A model generated the notes under the pieces. It had not been told where the DNA came from. It ran no database searches and was given only the letters and a program-made list of their open reading frames with translations. A stretch of DNA of 33,201 nt from the NCBI GenBank assembly GCA_902591025.1, contig CACIZB010000008.1:1-33201 (forward strand), given 5' to 3'. Source of the stretch: an uncultured Pelagibacteraceae bacterium (lineage in GTDB: Bacteria; Pseudomonadota; Alphaproteobacteria; Pelagibacterales; Pelagibacteraceae). The position numbers and the translations under genes were made by a program. Shown here in pieces: positions 16,058-24,654 of the stretch; position 1 is the first letter of the stretch; each line of letters starts with the position of its first letter.

Positions 16058-17089
16058 ATGAAAAAACTAACTATAGTAATTGCTTCTTTAGTTGCACTTT
16101 CAATTGCAACTGTTGCTCAAGCAAGAGATCAAATTAAGATAGTTGGTTCTTCTACAGTATTCCCTTATGCAACAGTTGTTGCTGAAAGATTTGGTGGCTC
16201 AGGATTTAAAACTCCTGTAATCGAGTCTACTGGTACTGGTGGTGGAGCTAAACTATTCTGTGCTGGTGTAGGTGAACAACATCCAGATATTACAAACGCA
16301 TCAAGAGCTATGAAAGATAAAGAAAAAGCTCTATGTAAGAAAAATGGTGTTAATGATATCGTTGAGATCGTAATTGGTAACGATGGTATTACATTAGCTT
16401 ACAGCAAAGATGCAAAACCAGTAAACTTTACTAAAGAACAATTATATTTAGCACTTGCTGCTCATACAGTTGTTGATGGTAAATTAGTTCCAAATATTTA
16501 TAAAACTTGGGACCAAATTGACCCTAGCTTACCAAAACAAAAAATTTCAGTGATGATCCCACCAGGAACATCAGGAACTAGAGATGCTTGGAATTCTTTA
16601 GTAATGAAAAAAGGTATGACTAAAGAAGCTAAAGCTCTTTATAAAGCTGGTTTTGAAGCTGGAAATAAAAAATACAAAAAACCTCAAAAACTTTACAGAG
16701 AAGATGGTGCTGCTATTGAAGTTGGAGAAAACGATAGTTTAATCATCCAAAAGTTAACTCAAGATAAAGAAATGTTTGGTTTCTTTGGTTTCAGTTATTT
16801 CTTAGCTGCAAAAGATAAATTGCAAGCAGCAAGTATTGATGGTGGACAACCGTCATTAAAGTCTATTCAAGACTACAGTTATGCTGTTGCTAGACCTTTA
16901 TTCTTCTACGTGAAAAAAGCACACGTTGGAGTAATTCCAGGCTTACATGAGTTTGTGAAAGAATTCACAACTAAGAAAGCTATTGGAAAAGGTGGTTACT
17001 TAGCAGACATTGGTTTAGTGCCATTAGACTCTAAGTTGTATAAAACAACTAGAACTAATGCTACGAAGCTAGTTGCTATGGGTGATTAA
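16058..17089 (+). CDS. pstS: Phosphate-binding periplasmic protein PstS
   Basis: This protein binds phosphate in the periplasm for the PstCAB importer. The signal peptide is residues 1-22, cleaved after AQA. Phosphate-contact segments are visible: GSSTVFPY, STGTGGGAKLFC, the SRAMKDKE region and PPGTSGTRDAWN. At 343 aa it is a normal PstS of the marine alphaproteobacterial type. The ribosome binding site is CGAAAGG. Pho-box repeats lie upstream and an intrinsic terminator lies just downstream. The high-usage codon pattern (many GGT and GCT) suggests a very abundant protein when induced. Arsenate can also enter through this system. Confidence 0.97.
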   Translation: MKKLTIVIASLVALSIATVAQARDQIKIVGSSTVFPYATVVAERFGGSGFKTPVIESTGTGGGAKLFCAGVGEQHPDITNASRAMKDKEKALCKKNGVNDIVEIVIGNDGITLAYSKDAKPVNFTKEQLYLALAAHTVVDGKLVPNIYKTWDQIDPSLPKQKISVMIPPGTSGTRDAWNSLVMKKGMTKEAKALYKAGFEAGNKKYKKPQKLYREDGAAIEVGENDSLIIQKLTQDKEMFGFFGFSYFLAAKDKLQAASIDGGQPSLKSIQDYSYAVARPLFFYVKKAHVGVIPGLHEFVKEFTTKKAIGKGGYLADIGLVPLDSKLYKTTRTNATKLVAMGD

Positions 17090-17113
17090 TTATTCCTCAG
17101 TTAACAAATGATT

Positions 17114-17146
17114 AAAAAGGGGGTCTTTTTAGACCCCTTTTTTTTA
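17114..17146 (+). terminator. Terminator / attenuator hairpin between pstS and pstC
   Basis: GGGGTCT (17120-17126) pairs with AGACCCC (17131-17137) across a TTTT loop. The stem is extended by A/T pairs and followed by eight T (17138-17145). It is a strong intrinsic terminator. As after aapJ, it probably sets a high binding-protein to permease ratio by partial read-through. Confidence 0.9.
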
Positions 17147-17180
17147 AAAAAAGAGTAAAGTCCTCACTTAAGGAGATTCT

Positions 17181-18566
17181 GTGAACTTAATATTATTTAC
17201 ATTTATTGTTCTTCTAGGTTTCACAAGCTATTATTTTGGACGCAAAAAAGCATATACAATTCAATCTACAAAAAAAAGATTAACCGCATTACCACAATTT
17301 TATGGTTATTATCTTGCAATCTGGTGTGCAATACCAGCCTTTATAATTTTTTCATTATGGGCAATTTTTGAGCCCACAATTGTAAAACTATTAATCTTAA
17401 GTGATTATTCAAATCAAGGTTATCTTGATGATGAATTAAATTTAATATACGAAAAAACAAAAGCATTGTCTCGAGGTCAATTCACTGGAGAAATTACACC
17501 TTTTATTGAGGCTTCAGCTGAAAAATATTTAAGTCTTCGATCAATAGCTCAAAGTTCAAAAGTTGTTATAGTATTATCTGCAATTATTGCCTCTGTTGCT
17601 TATGCATATAAAAGAATTTCATCTAATTCTAGAACAAGAGAACCAGTTGAAAAATTTTTGAACGCAGTTTTATTTACAGCTTCTTTAGCTGCAATATTAA
17701 CTACTGTTGGAATAGTTTTTTCACTTATATTTCAAACCATAGATTTTTTTAAAGTAATTCCATTATTTGATTTTGTCTTTGGAACTCACTGGTATCCAGC
17801 AAAAGCTTTTGTTAGAGATTCTTCTGAGGCTTTAGATCCGACAATGTATTCAGATACTTTTGGAGCAGTCCCTATTTTTGCAGGTACTTTTTTTATTGCA
17901 TTTATTGCTATGTGCGTTGCTATCCCAATTGGATTAATGAGTGGAATTTATTTAGCTGAATATGCATCAACTAAAGTTAGACAATATGCAAAACCATTAA
18001 TTGAAATTTTAGCTGGTATACCAACAGTTGTTTATGGTTTTTTTGCTGCCCTAACTGTTGGACCATTTTTGAAAGAATTAGGAACTTCAATGGGTCTTGA
18101 AGTTTCAGCTGAAAGTGCTTTAGCAGCAGGAGGGGTAATGGGTATTATGATCATACCATTTATTTCAAGTTTAAGTGACGATGTAATTACAAGTGTGCCT
18201 CAAAGTTTAAGAGATGGAAGTTACGCTATGGGAGCAACTAAATCAGAAACAATTAAGAGAGTTATTTTTCCCGCGGCATTGCCGGGGATAGTTGGATCTA
18301 TTTTACTTGGTGTTTCAAGAGCTATTGGAGAAACAATGATAGTTGTTATGGCCTCTGGTTTAGCTGCTAATTTAACTTTAAATCCTTTAGAGTCTACTTC
18401 AACGATTACAGCTCAAATTGTAGTTATTCTAATTGGTGATCAAGCTTTTGGCGACCCAAAAACGCAAGCTGCTTTTGCTTTAGGTATGTCATTATTTTTA
18501 GTAACACTTTGTTTAAATATTGTGGCCTTAAGAGTTGTTAAAAAATATAGAGAAAAATATGAATAA
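17181..18566 (+). CDS. pstC: Phosphate ABC transporter permease PstC
   Basis: This inner-membrane permease subunit of the high-affinity phosphate transporter carries the MetI-like domain in its C-terminal 270 residues. Characteristic segments are FGAVPIFAGTFFIA, EILAGIPTVVYGFFA and the coupling loop DVITSVPQSLRDGSYAMGATKSET. The N-terminal part (about 1-190) adds two membrane segments and a soluble region, making 461 aa against about 320 for the E. coli protein. This long form is common in Alphaproteobacteria (DUF3708-type extension, from memory). The GTG start has a strong AAGGAGA ribosome binding site right after the pstS terminator. The 3' end overlaps the pstA start. Confidence 0.95.
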   Translation: MNLILFTFIVLLGFTSYYFGRKKAYTIQSTKKRLTALPQFYGYYLAIWCAIPAFIIFSLWAIFEPTIVKLLILSDYSNQGYLDDELNLIYEKTKALSRGQFTGEITPFIEASAEKYLSLRSIAQSSKVVIVLSAIIASVAYAYKRISSNSRTREPVEKFLNAVLFTASLAAILTTVGIVFSLIFQTIDFFKVIPLFDFVFGTHWYPAKAFVRDSSEALDPTMYSDTFGAVPIFAGTFFIAFIAMCVAIPIGLMSGIYLAEYASTKVRQYAKPLIEILAGIPTVVYGFFAALTVGPFLKELGTSMGLEVSAESALAAGGVMGIMIIPFISSLSDDVITSVPQSLRDGSYAMGATKSETIKRVIFPAALPGIVGSILLGVSRAIGETMIVVMASGLAANLTLNPLESTSTITAQIVVILIGDQAFGDPKTQAAFALGMSLFLVTLCLNIVALRVVKKYREKYE

Positions 18567-19827
18567 AAATAAAGAACAATTATTAAATAAAAGGTATAAT
18601 GCTGAACAGCGATTTCGCTTATACGGTCTGAGTGCAATTTTTATGGCACTTTTATTTTTAACAATCTTTATTTTTAAAATTTTTTCAACTGGCTATTCAG
18701 CTTTTCAAAAAACATGGCTTATTGTTCCAGTAACTTTCGATGCTGAATTAATGATGTTAGACCAAAATCCTTCTAAAGAAGATTTACAGGACGCTGATTA
18801 TTACGATATAGCATTAAAATCAATGGCTGATTTAGATCCAAACGCCAATGAAGATCAAGAAAATGAATTGAAGAGAATGGTGTCTTATTTTTTTGAAAAA
18901 GAAATTAAAAATGAACTTTTAAATGACCCTAATTTAATAGGAAAAACAAAGGAAGTTTATCTAACTGCTTCAGATGATTTAGACCAAGTCTTTAAAGGAA
19001 ATTATCCAAGAGATTTACCTGAAGACCAAAGAAGAGTAAGCGATTATCAATTAAAAATTTTTGATCAACTTGTTGCAAATGGTAAGGTTGAAAGTAAATT
19101 TAATATAAGTTTTTTTACAAATGCTGACTCAAGAGAAGCTGAGCTAGCTGGAATAGCAAGTTCATTTATGGGCTCAATTTTTTCTATACTTGTTTGTTTA
19201 ATGATAGCTTTTCCTGTTGCGGTTCTAGCTGCAATCTATCTTGAAGAATTTGCCCCTAAAAATAGATTTACTGATTTTATTGAAGTAAATATAAATAACT
19301 TAGCAGCAGTTCCATCTATAGTTTTTGGTCTATTAGGGTTAGGAGTTTTATTGGCTATATTTCAATTACCAAGATCTACACCATTAGTTGGAGGTATCAC
19401 TTTGTCCTTAATGACCTTACCAACAATAATTATAGCTGCTAGAGCATCATTAAAAGCGGTTCCACCAAGTATAAGAGAGGCAGCACTTGCTATGGGAGCA
19501 AGTCGAATGCAAACCACAATGCATCATACAGTTCCTCTTTCTATGCCTGGTACGTTATCAGGAACAATAATTGGTTTAGCCCAAGCTTTAGGAGAAACCG
19601 CACCCCTCATTTTAATTGGAATGGTTGCTTTTGTTAACACGATACCTGGATCACCTATGGATCCTGCTGCAAGTTTACCAGTTCAAATTTATATTTGGGC
19701 TGAAAGTGCTGAAAGGGGATTTGTAGAAAAAGTATCGGCATGTATAATGGTCTTACTTGGGTTTTTAATAATAATGAATTTATTTGCCCAAATAATAAGA
19801 CATAAGTTTGAGAAAAAATGGAGTTAA
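18559..19827 (+). CDS. pstA: Phosphate ABC transporter permease PstA
   Basis: This is the second permease subunit, partner of PstC. After one membrane helix (about residues 20-43) comes a large, acidic, probably periplasmic insert (about 45-190). The MetI-like domain follows, with [29 protein letters not shown] and the coupling loop [16 protein letters not shown]. At 422 aa it is longer than the E. coli PstA (about 296), matching the alphaproteobacterial form with an N-terminal DUF3333-type domain. I start at ATG 18559, overlapping the pstC stop by eight bases. An upstream in-frame TTG at 18535 lies deep in pstC and is less likely. The ATPase gene follows after one base. Confidence 0.94.
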   Translation: MNKNKEQLLNKRYNAEQRFRLYGLSAIFMALLFLTIFIFKIFSTGYSAFQKTWLIVPVTFDAELMMLDQNPSKEDLQDADYYDIALKSMADLDPNANEDQENELKRMVSYFFEKEIKNELLNDPNLIGKTKEVYLTASDDLDQVFKGNYPRDLPEDQRRVSDYQLKIFDQLVANGKVESKFNISFFTNADSREAELAGIASSFMGSIFSILVCLMIAFPVAVLAAIYLEEFAPKNRFTDFIEVNINNLAAVPSIVFGLLGLGVLLAIFQLPRSTPLVGGITLSLMTLPTIIIAARASLKAVPPSIREAALAMGASRMQTTMHHTVPLSMPGTLSGTIIGLAQALGETAPLILIGMVAFVNTIPGSPMDPAASLPVQIYIWAESAERGFVEKVSACIMVLLGFLIIMNLFAQIIRHKFEKKWS

Positions 19828-19828
19828 A

Positions 19829-20584
19829 ATGATAAAGATTAAAGCAAAAGATGTTGATGTTTTTTACGGAAAAAAACAAGCACTCTTTAATATAAGTTTA
19901 GATATCGAGGAAAATCAAGTAACGGCATTAATTGGTCCATCTGGTTGTGGTAAATCAACTTTCCTAAGATGTCTTAATCGAATGAATGATGTAATTGATA
20001 TCTGTAATGTTAAAGGAGAAATTTTAATTAATGACTTTAATATCAATGATAAAAGTTGTGATGTAGTAAGACTAAGAGAAAAAATTGGTATGGTTTTTCA
20101 AAAACCTAATCCTTTCCCAAAAACTTTATATGAAAATGTATCTTACGGTCCAACAATTCATGGTATGGCTCAATCAAAACAAGAAATGGATGAAATTGTT
20201 GAAACTAGTTTGAAAAAGGCTGCACTATGGGAAGAAGTAAAAGATAGATTACATGAACCTGGAACTGGATTATCTGGAGGACAACAGCAAAGACTTTGTA
20301 TTGCTAGAGCGATTTCTGTAAGACCAGAAGTTATATTAATGGATGAGCCTTGTTCAGCATTAGATCCTATAGCAACAGCGCAAATTGAAGAATTGATTGA
20401 TGAGTTAAAAAAAGAGCACACAATAATAATTGTAACTCATTCTATGGCTCAAGCAGCACGTGTTTCTCAAAATACAGGTTTTTTTCATTTAGGACAATTG
20501 ATTGAACATGGATCTACTGATAAAATATTTAAGAATCCTGATAATAAAAAAACGCAAGATTATATAACAGGGAGGTTTGGATAA
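19829..20584 (+). CDS. pstB: Phosphate ABC transporter ATP-binding protein PstB
   Basis: This is the cytoplasmic ATPase of the phosphate importer. Walker A is GPSGCGKST at residues 36-44, with the Cys that is usual for PstB. The Q-loop is [10 protein letters not shown], the signature LSGGQQQR, Walker [13 protein letters not shown] and the switch His in [10 protein letters not shown]. These are diagnostic for PstB. The length from ATG 19829 is 251 aa. I prefer this ATG over an in-frame TTG inside pstA (19808) because ATGGAG just before it is a fair ribosome binding site. The stop overlaps the phoU start (TAATG). Confidence 0.96.
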   Translation: MIKIKAKDVDVFYGKKQALFNISLDIEENQVTALIGPSGCGKSTFLRCLNRMNDVIDICNVKGEILINDFNINDKSCDVVRLREKIGMVFQKPNPFPKTLYENVSYGPTIHGMAQSKQEMDEIVETSLKKAALWEEVKDRLHEPGTGLSGGQQQRLCIARAISVRPEVILMDEPCSALDPIATAQIEELIDELKKEHTIIIVTHSMAQAARVSQNTGFFHLGQLIEHGSTDKIFKNPDNKKTQDYITGRFG

Positions 20585-21291
20585 TGTCTGAAGCACCACA
20601 TACAGTCAAATCTTACGAAGAAGAACTAAAAAATCTTAATGCTAATATAATTAAAATGGGAAGTGCATGTGAAGATTCTTTAGGTAAAGCAATTCAAGCC
20701 GTTACAACAAGAGATAACAATATTGCAGAAGCTGTTATTCAAGAAGATGAAAAAATAGATAAATATGAGACTTTAATTGAACAGCAAGTTGTGAATTTAA
20801 TTGCTTTAAGACAACCTATGGCAATTGATTTAAGAGAGACAGTAACGGCTTTGAAAATGTCTTCAGATTTAGAAAGAATAGGTGATTTAGCAAAAAATAT
20901 ATCTAAGAGAACACTTTTGCTTAACGAAAATCTTCCAAAGAACTTGGTAGACTCATTGAATAGAGTATCTACCAATGTTCAAAAACAATTAAAATCAACA
21001 TTAGATGCTTATCTAGAAAGATCTGCGCCAATGGCAGTAAATGTTTGGGAAGGTGATGAGCAAATAGATGATCTAACAAATCTTTGTATGCAAGAAGTTA
21101 TAAAATATCTTAAAGAAAATGAAAAAAATTTAGAAGATGGAACCCATTTATTGTTTGTAACTAAAAACATAGAGCGTATTGGTGATCATACTACAAATGT
21201 TGCAGAACAAGTTTATTATTTAGTTAAAGGCGAATATTTAGAAGGTGATAGACCCAAGGGAACAGAGCCAATTGTAACCGGAGAAAAATGA
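20584..21291 (+). CDS. phoU: Phosphate-specific transport system accessory protein PhoU
   Basis: This cytoplasmic peripheral protein links PstSCAB activity to the PhoR kinase and keeps the pho response off when phosphate is plentiful. It has two three-helix PhoU repeats. The metal-binding DxxxD-like segments are seen as TALKMSSDLERIGDLAKNI (about residues 90-110) and TKNIERIGDHTTNVAEQV (about 195-212). At 235 aa it is standard. It overlaps pstB by one base and precedes phoB by three bases, so the sensor-inhibitor and the response regulator are co-translated. Confidence 0.96.
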   Translation: MSEAPHTVKSYEEELKNLNANIIKMGSACEDSLGKAIQAVTTRDNNIAEAVIQEDEKIDKYETLIEQQVVNLIALRQPMAIDLRETVTALKMSSDLERIGDLAKNISKRTLLLNENLPKNLVDSLNRVSTNVQKQLKSTLDAYLERSAPMAVNVWEGDEQIDDLTNLCMQEVIKYLKENEKNLEDGTHLLFVTKNIERIGDHTTNVAEQVYYLVKGEYLEGDRPKGTEPIVTGEK

Positions 21292-21294
21292 TTT

Positions 21295-21978
21295 ATGTCA
21301 GCTCATGTTTTCATAGCTGAAGATGAAGCATCAATTGTTAGTTTGTTAAAGTACAATCTTGAAAAAGAAGGTTATAAAGTCAGTCATTCAGAAAATGGAG
21401 AAGATGCTCTTAAACAAATAAAATTAAAACAGCCAGATTTAATATTAATGGATTGGATGTTACCAGAATTATCTGGTGTTGAAATTTGTAAAAACTTAAA
21501 AAAAGATAATAAGTTTAATGATATTCCTGTCATTATGTTAACTGCAAAAGGGGAGGAAGAAGACAAATTAAAAGCATTTGATACAGGTGCAGATGATTAT
21601 GTAACTAAACCTTTTAGTCAAAAAGAATTGAATGCTAGAATTAAATCTTTATTGAGAAGATCTAAACCTCAATCATCATCAGACATTGTAGAATTTACTG
21701 ATTTAAAAATAGATCGGATTACAAAAAGAGTTTATAGAAAAGATAAAGAAATTACTTTGGGTCCAACTGAATTTAAACTCTTAGATTTTTTTATCAAAAA
21801 TCCAAAAAGAGTTTATTCAAGAGAACAACTTCTAAACAATGTTTGGGGAGAAAATATATATGTTGAGTCTAGAACAGTTGATGTTCATATTAGAAGATTA
21901 AGACAAGCAATTAATATACAAAATACAAAACCTTTAATTAGAACAGTAAGATCAGCTGGTTATTCTTTAGAATCTTGA
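21295..21978 (+). CDS. phoB: Phosphate regulon response regulator PhoB
   Basis: This OmpR-type response regulator activates pho genes at Pho boxes. The receiver domain has the acidic pocket ED (residues 10-11), the phospho-acceptor D53 (LMDWMLPE) and the Lys in VTKPFS near 104. The winged-helix domain occupies about 130-227, with EFKLLDFFIKNP and the recognition helix region SRTVDVHIRRLRQAI. The length of 227 aa is that of PhoB. Its place after phoU and in the same cluster as phoR supports the name. It converges with sixA, overlapping its 3' end by 19 bases. Confidence 0.95.
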   Translation: MSAHVFIAEDEASIVSLLKYNLEKEGYKVSHSENGEDALKQIKLKQPDLILMDWMLPELSGVEICKNLKKDNKFNDIPVIMLTAKGEEEDKLKAFDTGADDYVTKPFSQKELNARIKSLLRRSKPQSSSDIVEFTDLKIDRITKRVYRKDKEITLGPTEFKLLDFFIKNPKRVYSREQLLNNVWGENIYVESRTVDVHIRRLRQAINIQNTKPLIRTVRSAGYSLES

Positions 21979-22484
21979 AGATCTTTGGGTCTTATAAATT
22001 TTTTTAATACTCCCTTTTTCTCAACTTCATTCCAGGATTTAATATCAAAATCAATTTTTGCAAATGCTGCTGTTGGGAATTTATAATTCATTAGTTTAAA
22101 ATTATTCGTATTATGATTTTTTGTAAGATTTCGTACTAAATTTTTCACTGATGGTTCATGGTTTATAATCAAAATTGATTTATATTCACTGGATATTTTT
22201 TTAATTTTTTTTACAATTGCATTCTCATCAACTAAATATAAATCTTTTGAAAAATTAACTTTTTTTGGCTTATTAATTTTCTTGGATAAAATTTGAAAAG
22301 TTTTTTTTGTTCTTTTTGATGATGAAATTAATGCATAATCAAATTCAAATTTTTTTTTAACAAAAAATTCACAAATCATTTTTGCATTTTTCTTGCCTCT
22401 TTTAGTAAGTGGTCTATCAAAATCATTAATACTTAAATCATCCCAACTAGATTTTGCGTGTCTCATGACGTATAATTGATACAT
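21960..22484 (-). CDS. sixA: SixA-like phosphohistidine phosphatase (histidine phosphatase family)
   Basis: This is a branch-1 histidine phosphatase, most like SixA, which removes phosphate from histidine of phosphotransfer proteins. The catalytic RH motif is at residues 8-9 (VMRHAKSSW), with DRPLTKRGKKNA and the later INHEPSV, which carries the second catalytic His. The length is 174 aa. I start at MYQLYVMRH (22484). An upstream in-frame extension would run into the ppk coding region and is not conserved-looking. The gene is antisense to the phoB end and 13 bases from the divergent ppk start. A role in damping phospho-relay is known for SixA in enterics. Here the substrate is unknown, although the pho cluster location makes PhoR or another phosphotransfer protein a candidate. 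Confidence 0.88.
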   Translation of the reverse strand: MYQLYVMRHAKSSWDDLSINDFDRPLTKRGKKNAKMICEFFVKKKFEFDYALISSSKRTKKTFQILSKKINKPKKVNFSKDLYLVDENAIVKKIKKISSEYKSILIINHEPSVKNLVRNLTKNHNTNNFKLMNYKFPTAAFAKIDFDIKSWNEVEKKGVLKKFIRPKDLQDSKE

Positions 22485-22497
22485 AAAATCTAAATAT

Positions 22498-24654
22498 ATG
22501 ACTGCTTTAAAAAAACAACATAAAGAAGAGTTGAAATCTAAATATATAAATAGAGAGCTTTCTTGGTTAAAATTCAACGATAGAGTACTTTTAGAGGCGC
22601 AAAATATCGAAAATCCTCTTTATGAAAGAGTAAAGTTTTTATCAATTGCTGGGTCTAATCTAGATGAATTTTTTATGGTCCGTGTAGCTGGGTTATATAG
22701 TCAAATAAAACAAGAAGTTGACTCACTAAGCTCTGATGGTTTGACACCTGAAGAGCAAATGGATGAGGTAGTGCTTGAAACTAAGAATCTATTAAAAAAA
22801 CAGAACAAAATTTTTATTCAACTGATTATGGAATTAAAAAAAAATAATATCAATTTAGTTAAACCAGTTAATTTAAATACTAAGGATAAAAAAAAACTTT
22901 TAGAAATATTTAAAGAAGAGATTTACCCTTTATTAACACCATCAGCAATTGATCCTGCACATCCATTTCCATTTATAATCAATCAAGGAAGAGCAATTGT
23001 AATGAAGTTAAGAAAAAAAAATAAAAAAAGGATTTTAAACTCAATAATAGTAATACCAAAAGCATTATCTAGATTTATTGAAATTGAGTCTTCAAAAAAT
23101 CATAAGAAATTTGTGATTCTAGATGATGTAATAAGTTTTTTTGCTAATGAAATTTTTCCAGATCATGATTTAGAAAAGAAAATGATTTTTAGAGTAATAA
23201 GAGACAGCGATGTAGAGATTCAAGAGGAAGCAGAAGATTTGGTTAGATCTTTTGAATTGGCTTTAAAAAGACGTAGAACGGGTGATATTGTTCGTTTAGA
23301 GGTTCTTGAAAATAGTGATAACGAATTGATAAGATTTATAACTAATAAATTAGATATAAATCCTGACTATATTTATGATGTTGCTGGCCTTGTTGGAATT
23401 CAAGATATAGATCAAATATGTAAAGTAAAAAATCCAAAATTAAGATTTAAACATTTTACACCTAGAGAAGTTGAAAGATTAAAAGAATATAATGATAATT
23501 TTTTTGAAACTATTAAAAAGAAAGATTTAGTTGTTCATCATCCTTTCGAAACATTTGACTCAGTAATTGAATTTTTAAACCAAGCAGCAAATGATAAAAA
23601 AGTTATAGCTATAAAACAAACTCTATATAGAACAACTCTAGACTCACCTATTGTTAAAGCTTTAATAACAGCTGCAGAAAACGGAAAAACAGTTACCGCT
23701 TTAATTGAAATTAAAGCTAGATTTGATGAGGAAGCTAATATTCAACTATCAAGAAGTTTAGAAAAAGTAGGTGTTCAAATTGTTTATGGTTTTGCTAAAT
23801 ATAAAACTCATGCAAAATCATCATTAGTTTTAAGAAGAGAACAGGGTAAAATACAAACTTATTTTCATTTAGGAACTGGCAATTATCATCCAGTAAATGC
23901 TAAAATTTATACTGATTTGTCTTTATTTAGTTGTGATAAGAAAATGGCATCAGATGTTGAAAAGTTTTTCAATTATGTAACAGGATACGCAAAACCAAAA
24001 AATTTAAATAAAATTTCTATTTCGCCAGTAAATATGAGGCAAACCTTAAATGAAAATATTGATGCTGAAATTAAAAATTCTAAAAATGGAAAATTTGCAG
24101 CTATTTGGGCAAAAATGAACTCTTTAGTAGATCCAGAAATTATTGATAAATTTTATGAAGCTTCGAATGCTGGTGTAAAAATTCATTTATTTGTAAGGGG
24201 TGTTTGTTGTTTAAGACCAGGAGTAAAAGATAGATCAGAAAACATATTTGTAAAAAGTATCATAGGAAGATTTTTAGAGCATTCTAGAATTTACTGCTTT
24301 AGTAATGGTACAAAAAAAATGCCTAATAGAAATGCAAAAGTATATATTTCGTCAGCTGATTTAATGCCGAGAAATTTAAATCGAAGGGTAGAACTTCTAG
24401 TCCCAATTGAAAATGAGACTGTTCATGAACAGATCTTAGATCAAATAATGTTGGCAAATTATCTTGATACTAATCAGAGCTGGGAACTTGAAGCTGATGG
24501 TAATTATAAAAAAATTAAATATAGTAAGAGCGATTCCTTTTCAGCTCATGAATATTTTATGAATAATCCGAGCTTATCTGGAAGAGGTAAAGCTAAACTA
24601 AGAATGCAGCCTAAACAACTGCACTTAAGATTGATTAAAAGTGGAAGTAATTAA
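22498..24654 (+). CDS. ppk: Polyphosphate kinase (PPK1)
   Basis: This enzyme reversibly polymerises the gamma phosphate of ATP into polyphosphate. The N-terminal domain opens with INRELSWLKFNDRVL. The head domain contains HPFPF and SDVEIQEEAEDL. The two catalytic-domain histidines are H438 (the autophosphorylated His, in YKTHAKS) and H595 (in FLEHSRI). Other signatures are KQTLYRT, HLGTGNYHP and ADLMPRNLNRRVE. At 718 aa it is standard PPK1 size. The stop overlaps the ppx start by 14 bases, so kinase and phosphatase are translated together. The gene lies just downstream of phoB, though no clear Pho box was seen in the 13-base gap from sixA, so the promoter must lie inside sixA or further up. 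Confidence 0.97.
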   Translation: MTALKKQHKEELKSKYINRELSWLKFNDRVLLEAQNIENPLYERVKFLSIAGSNLDEFFMVRVAGLYSQIKQEVDSLSSDGLTPEEQMDEVVLETKNLLKKQNKIFIQLIMELKKNNINLVKPVNLNTKDKKKLLEIFKEEIYPLLTPSAIDPAHPFPFIINQGRAIVMKLRKKNKKRILNSIIVIPKALSRFIEIESSKNHKKFVILDDVISFFANEIFPDHDLEKKMIFRVIRDSDVEIQEEAEDLVRSFELALKRRRTGDIVRLEVLENSDNELIRFITNKLDINPDYIYDVAGLVGIQDIDQICKVKNPKLRFKHFTPREVERLKEYNDNFFETIKKKDLVVHHPFETFDSVIEFLNQAANDKKVIAIKQTLYRTTLDSPIVKALITAAENGKTVTALIEIKARFDEEANIQLSRSLEKVGVQIVYGFAKYKTHAKSSLVLRREQGKIQTYFHLGTGNYHPVNAKIYTDLSLFSCDKKMASDVEKFFNYVTGYAKPKNLNKISISPVNMRQTLNENIDAEIKNSKNGKFAAIWAKMNSLVDPEIIDKFYEASNAGVKIHLFVRGVCCLRPGVKDRSENIFVKSIIGRFLEHSRIYCFSNGTKKMPNRNAKVYISSADLMPRNLNRRVELLVPIENETVHEQILDQIMLANYLDTNQSWELEADGNYKKIKYSKSDSFSAHEYFMNNPSLSGRGKAKLRMQPKQLHLRLIKSGSN

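Noticed and set aside
18535-18558. TTG-initiated longer form of pstA
   Set aside because: It lies deeper within pstC; the ATG at 18559 gives a normal short overlap.
19808-19828. TTG-initiated longer form of pstB
   Set aside because: The ATG at 19829 has a ribosome binding site, and the conserved ATPase start follows directly.
22485-22577. N-terminal extension of the SixA-like protein
   Set aside because: The extra 31 residues overlap the ppk coding start and precede the normal beginning of the family fold.
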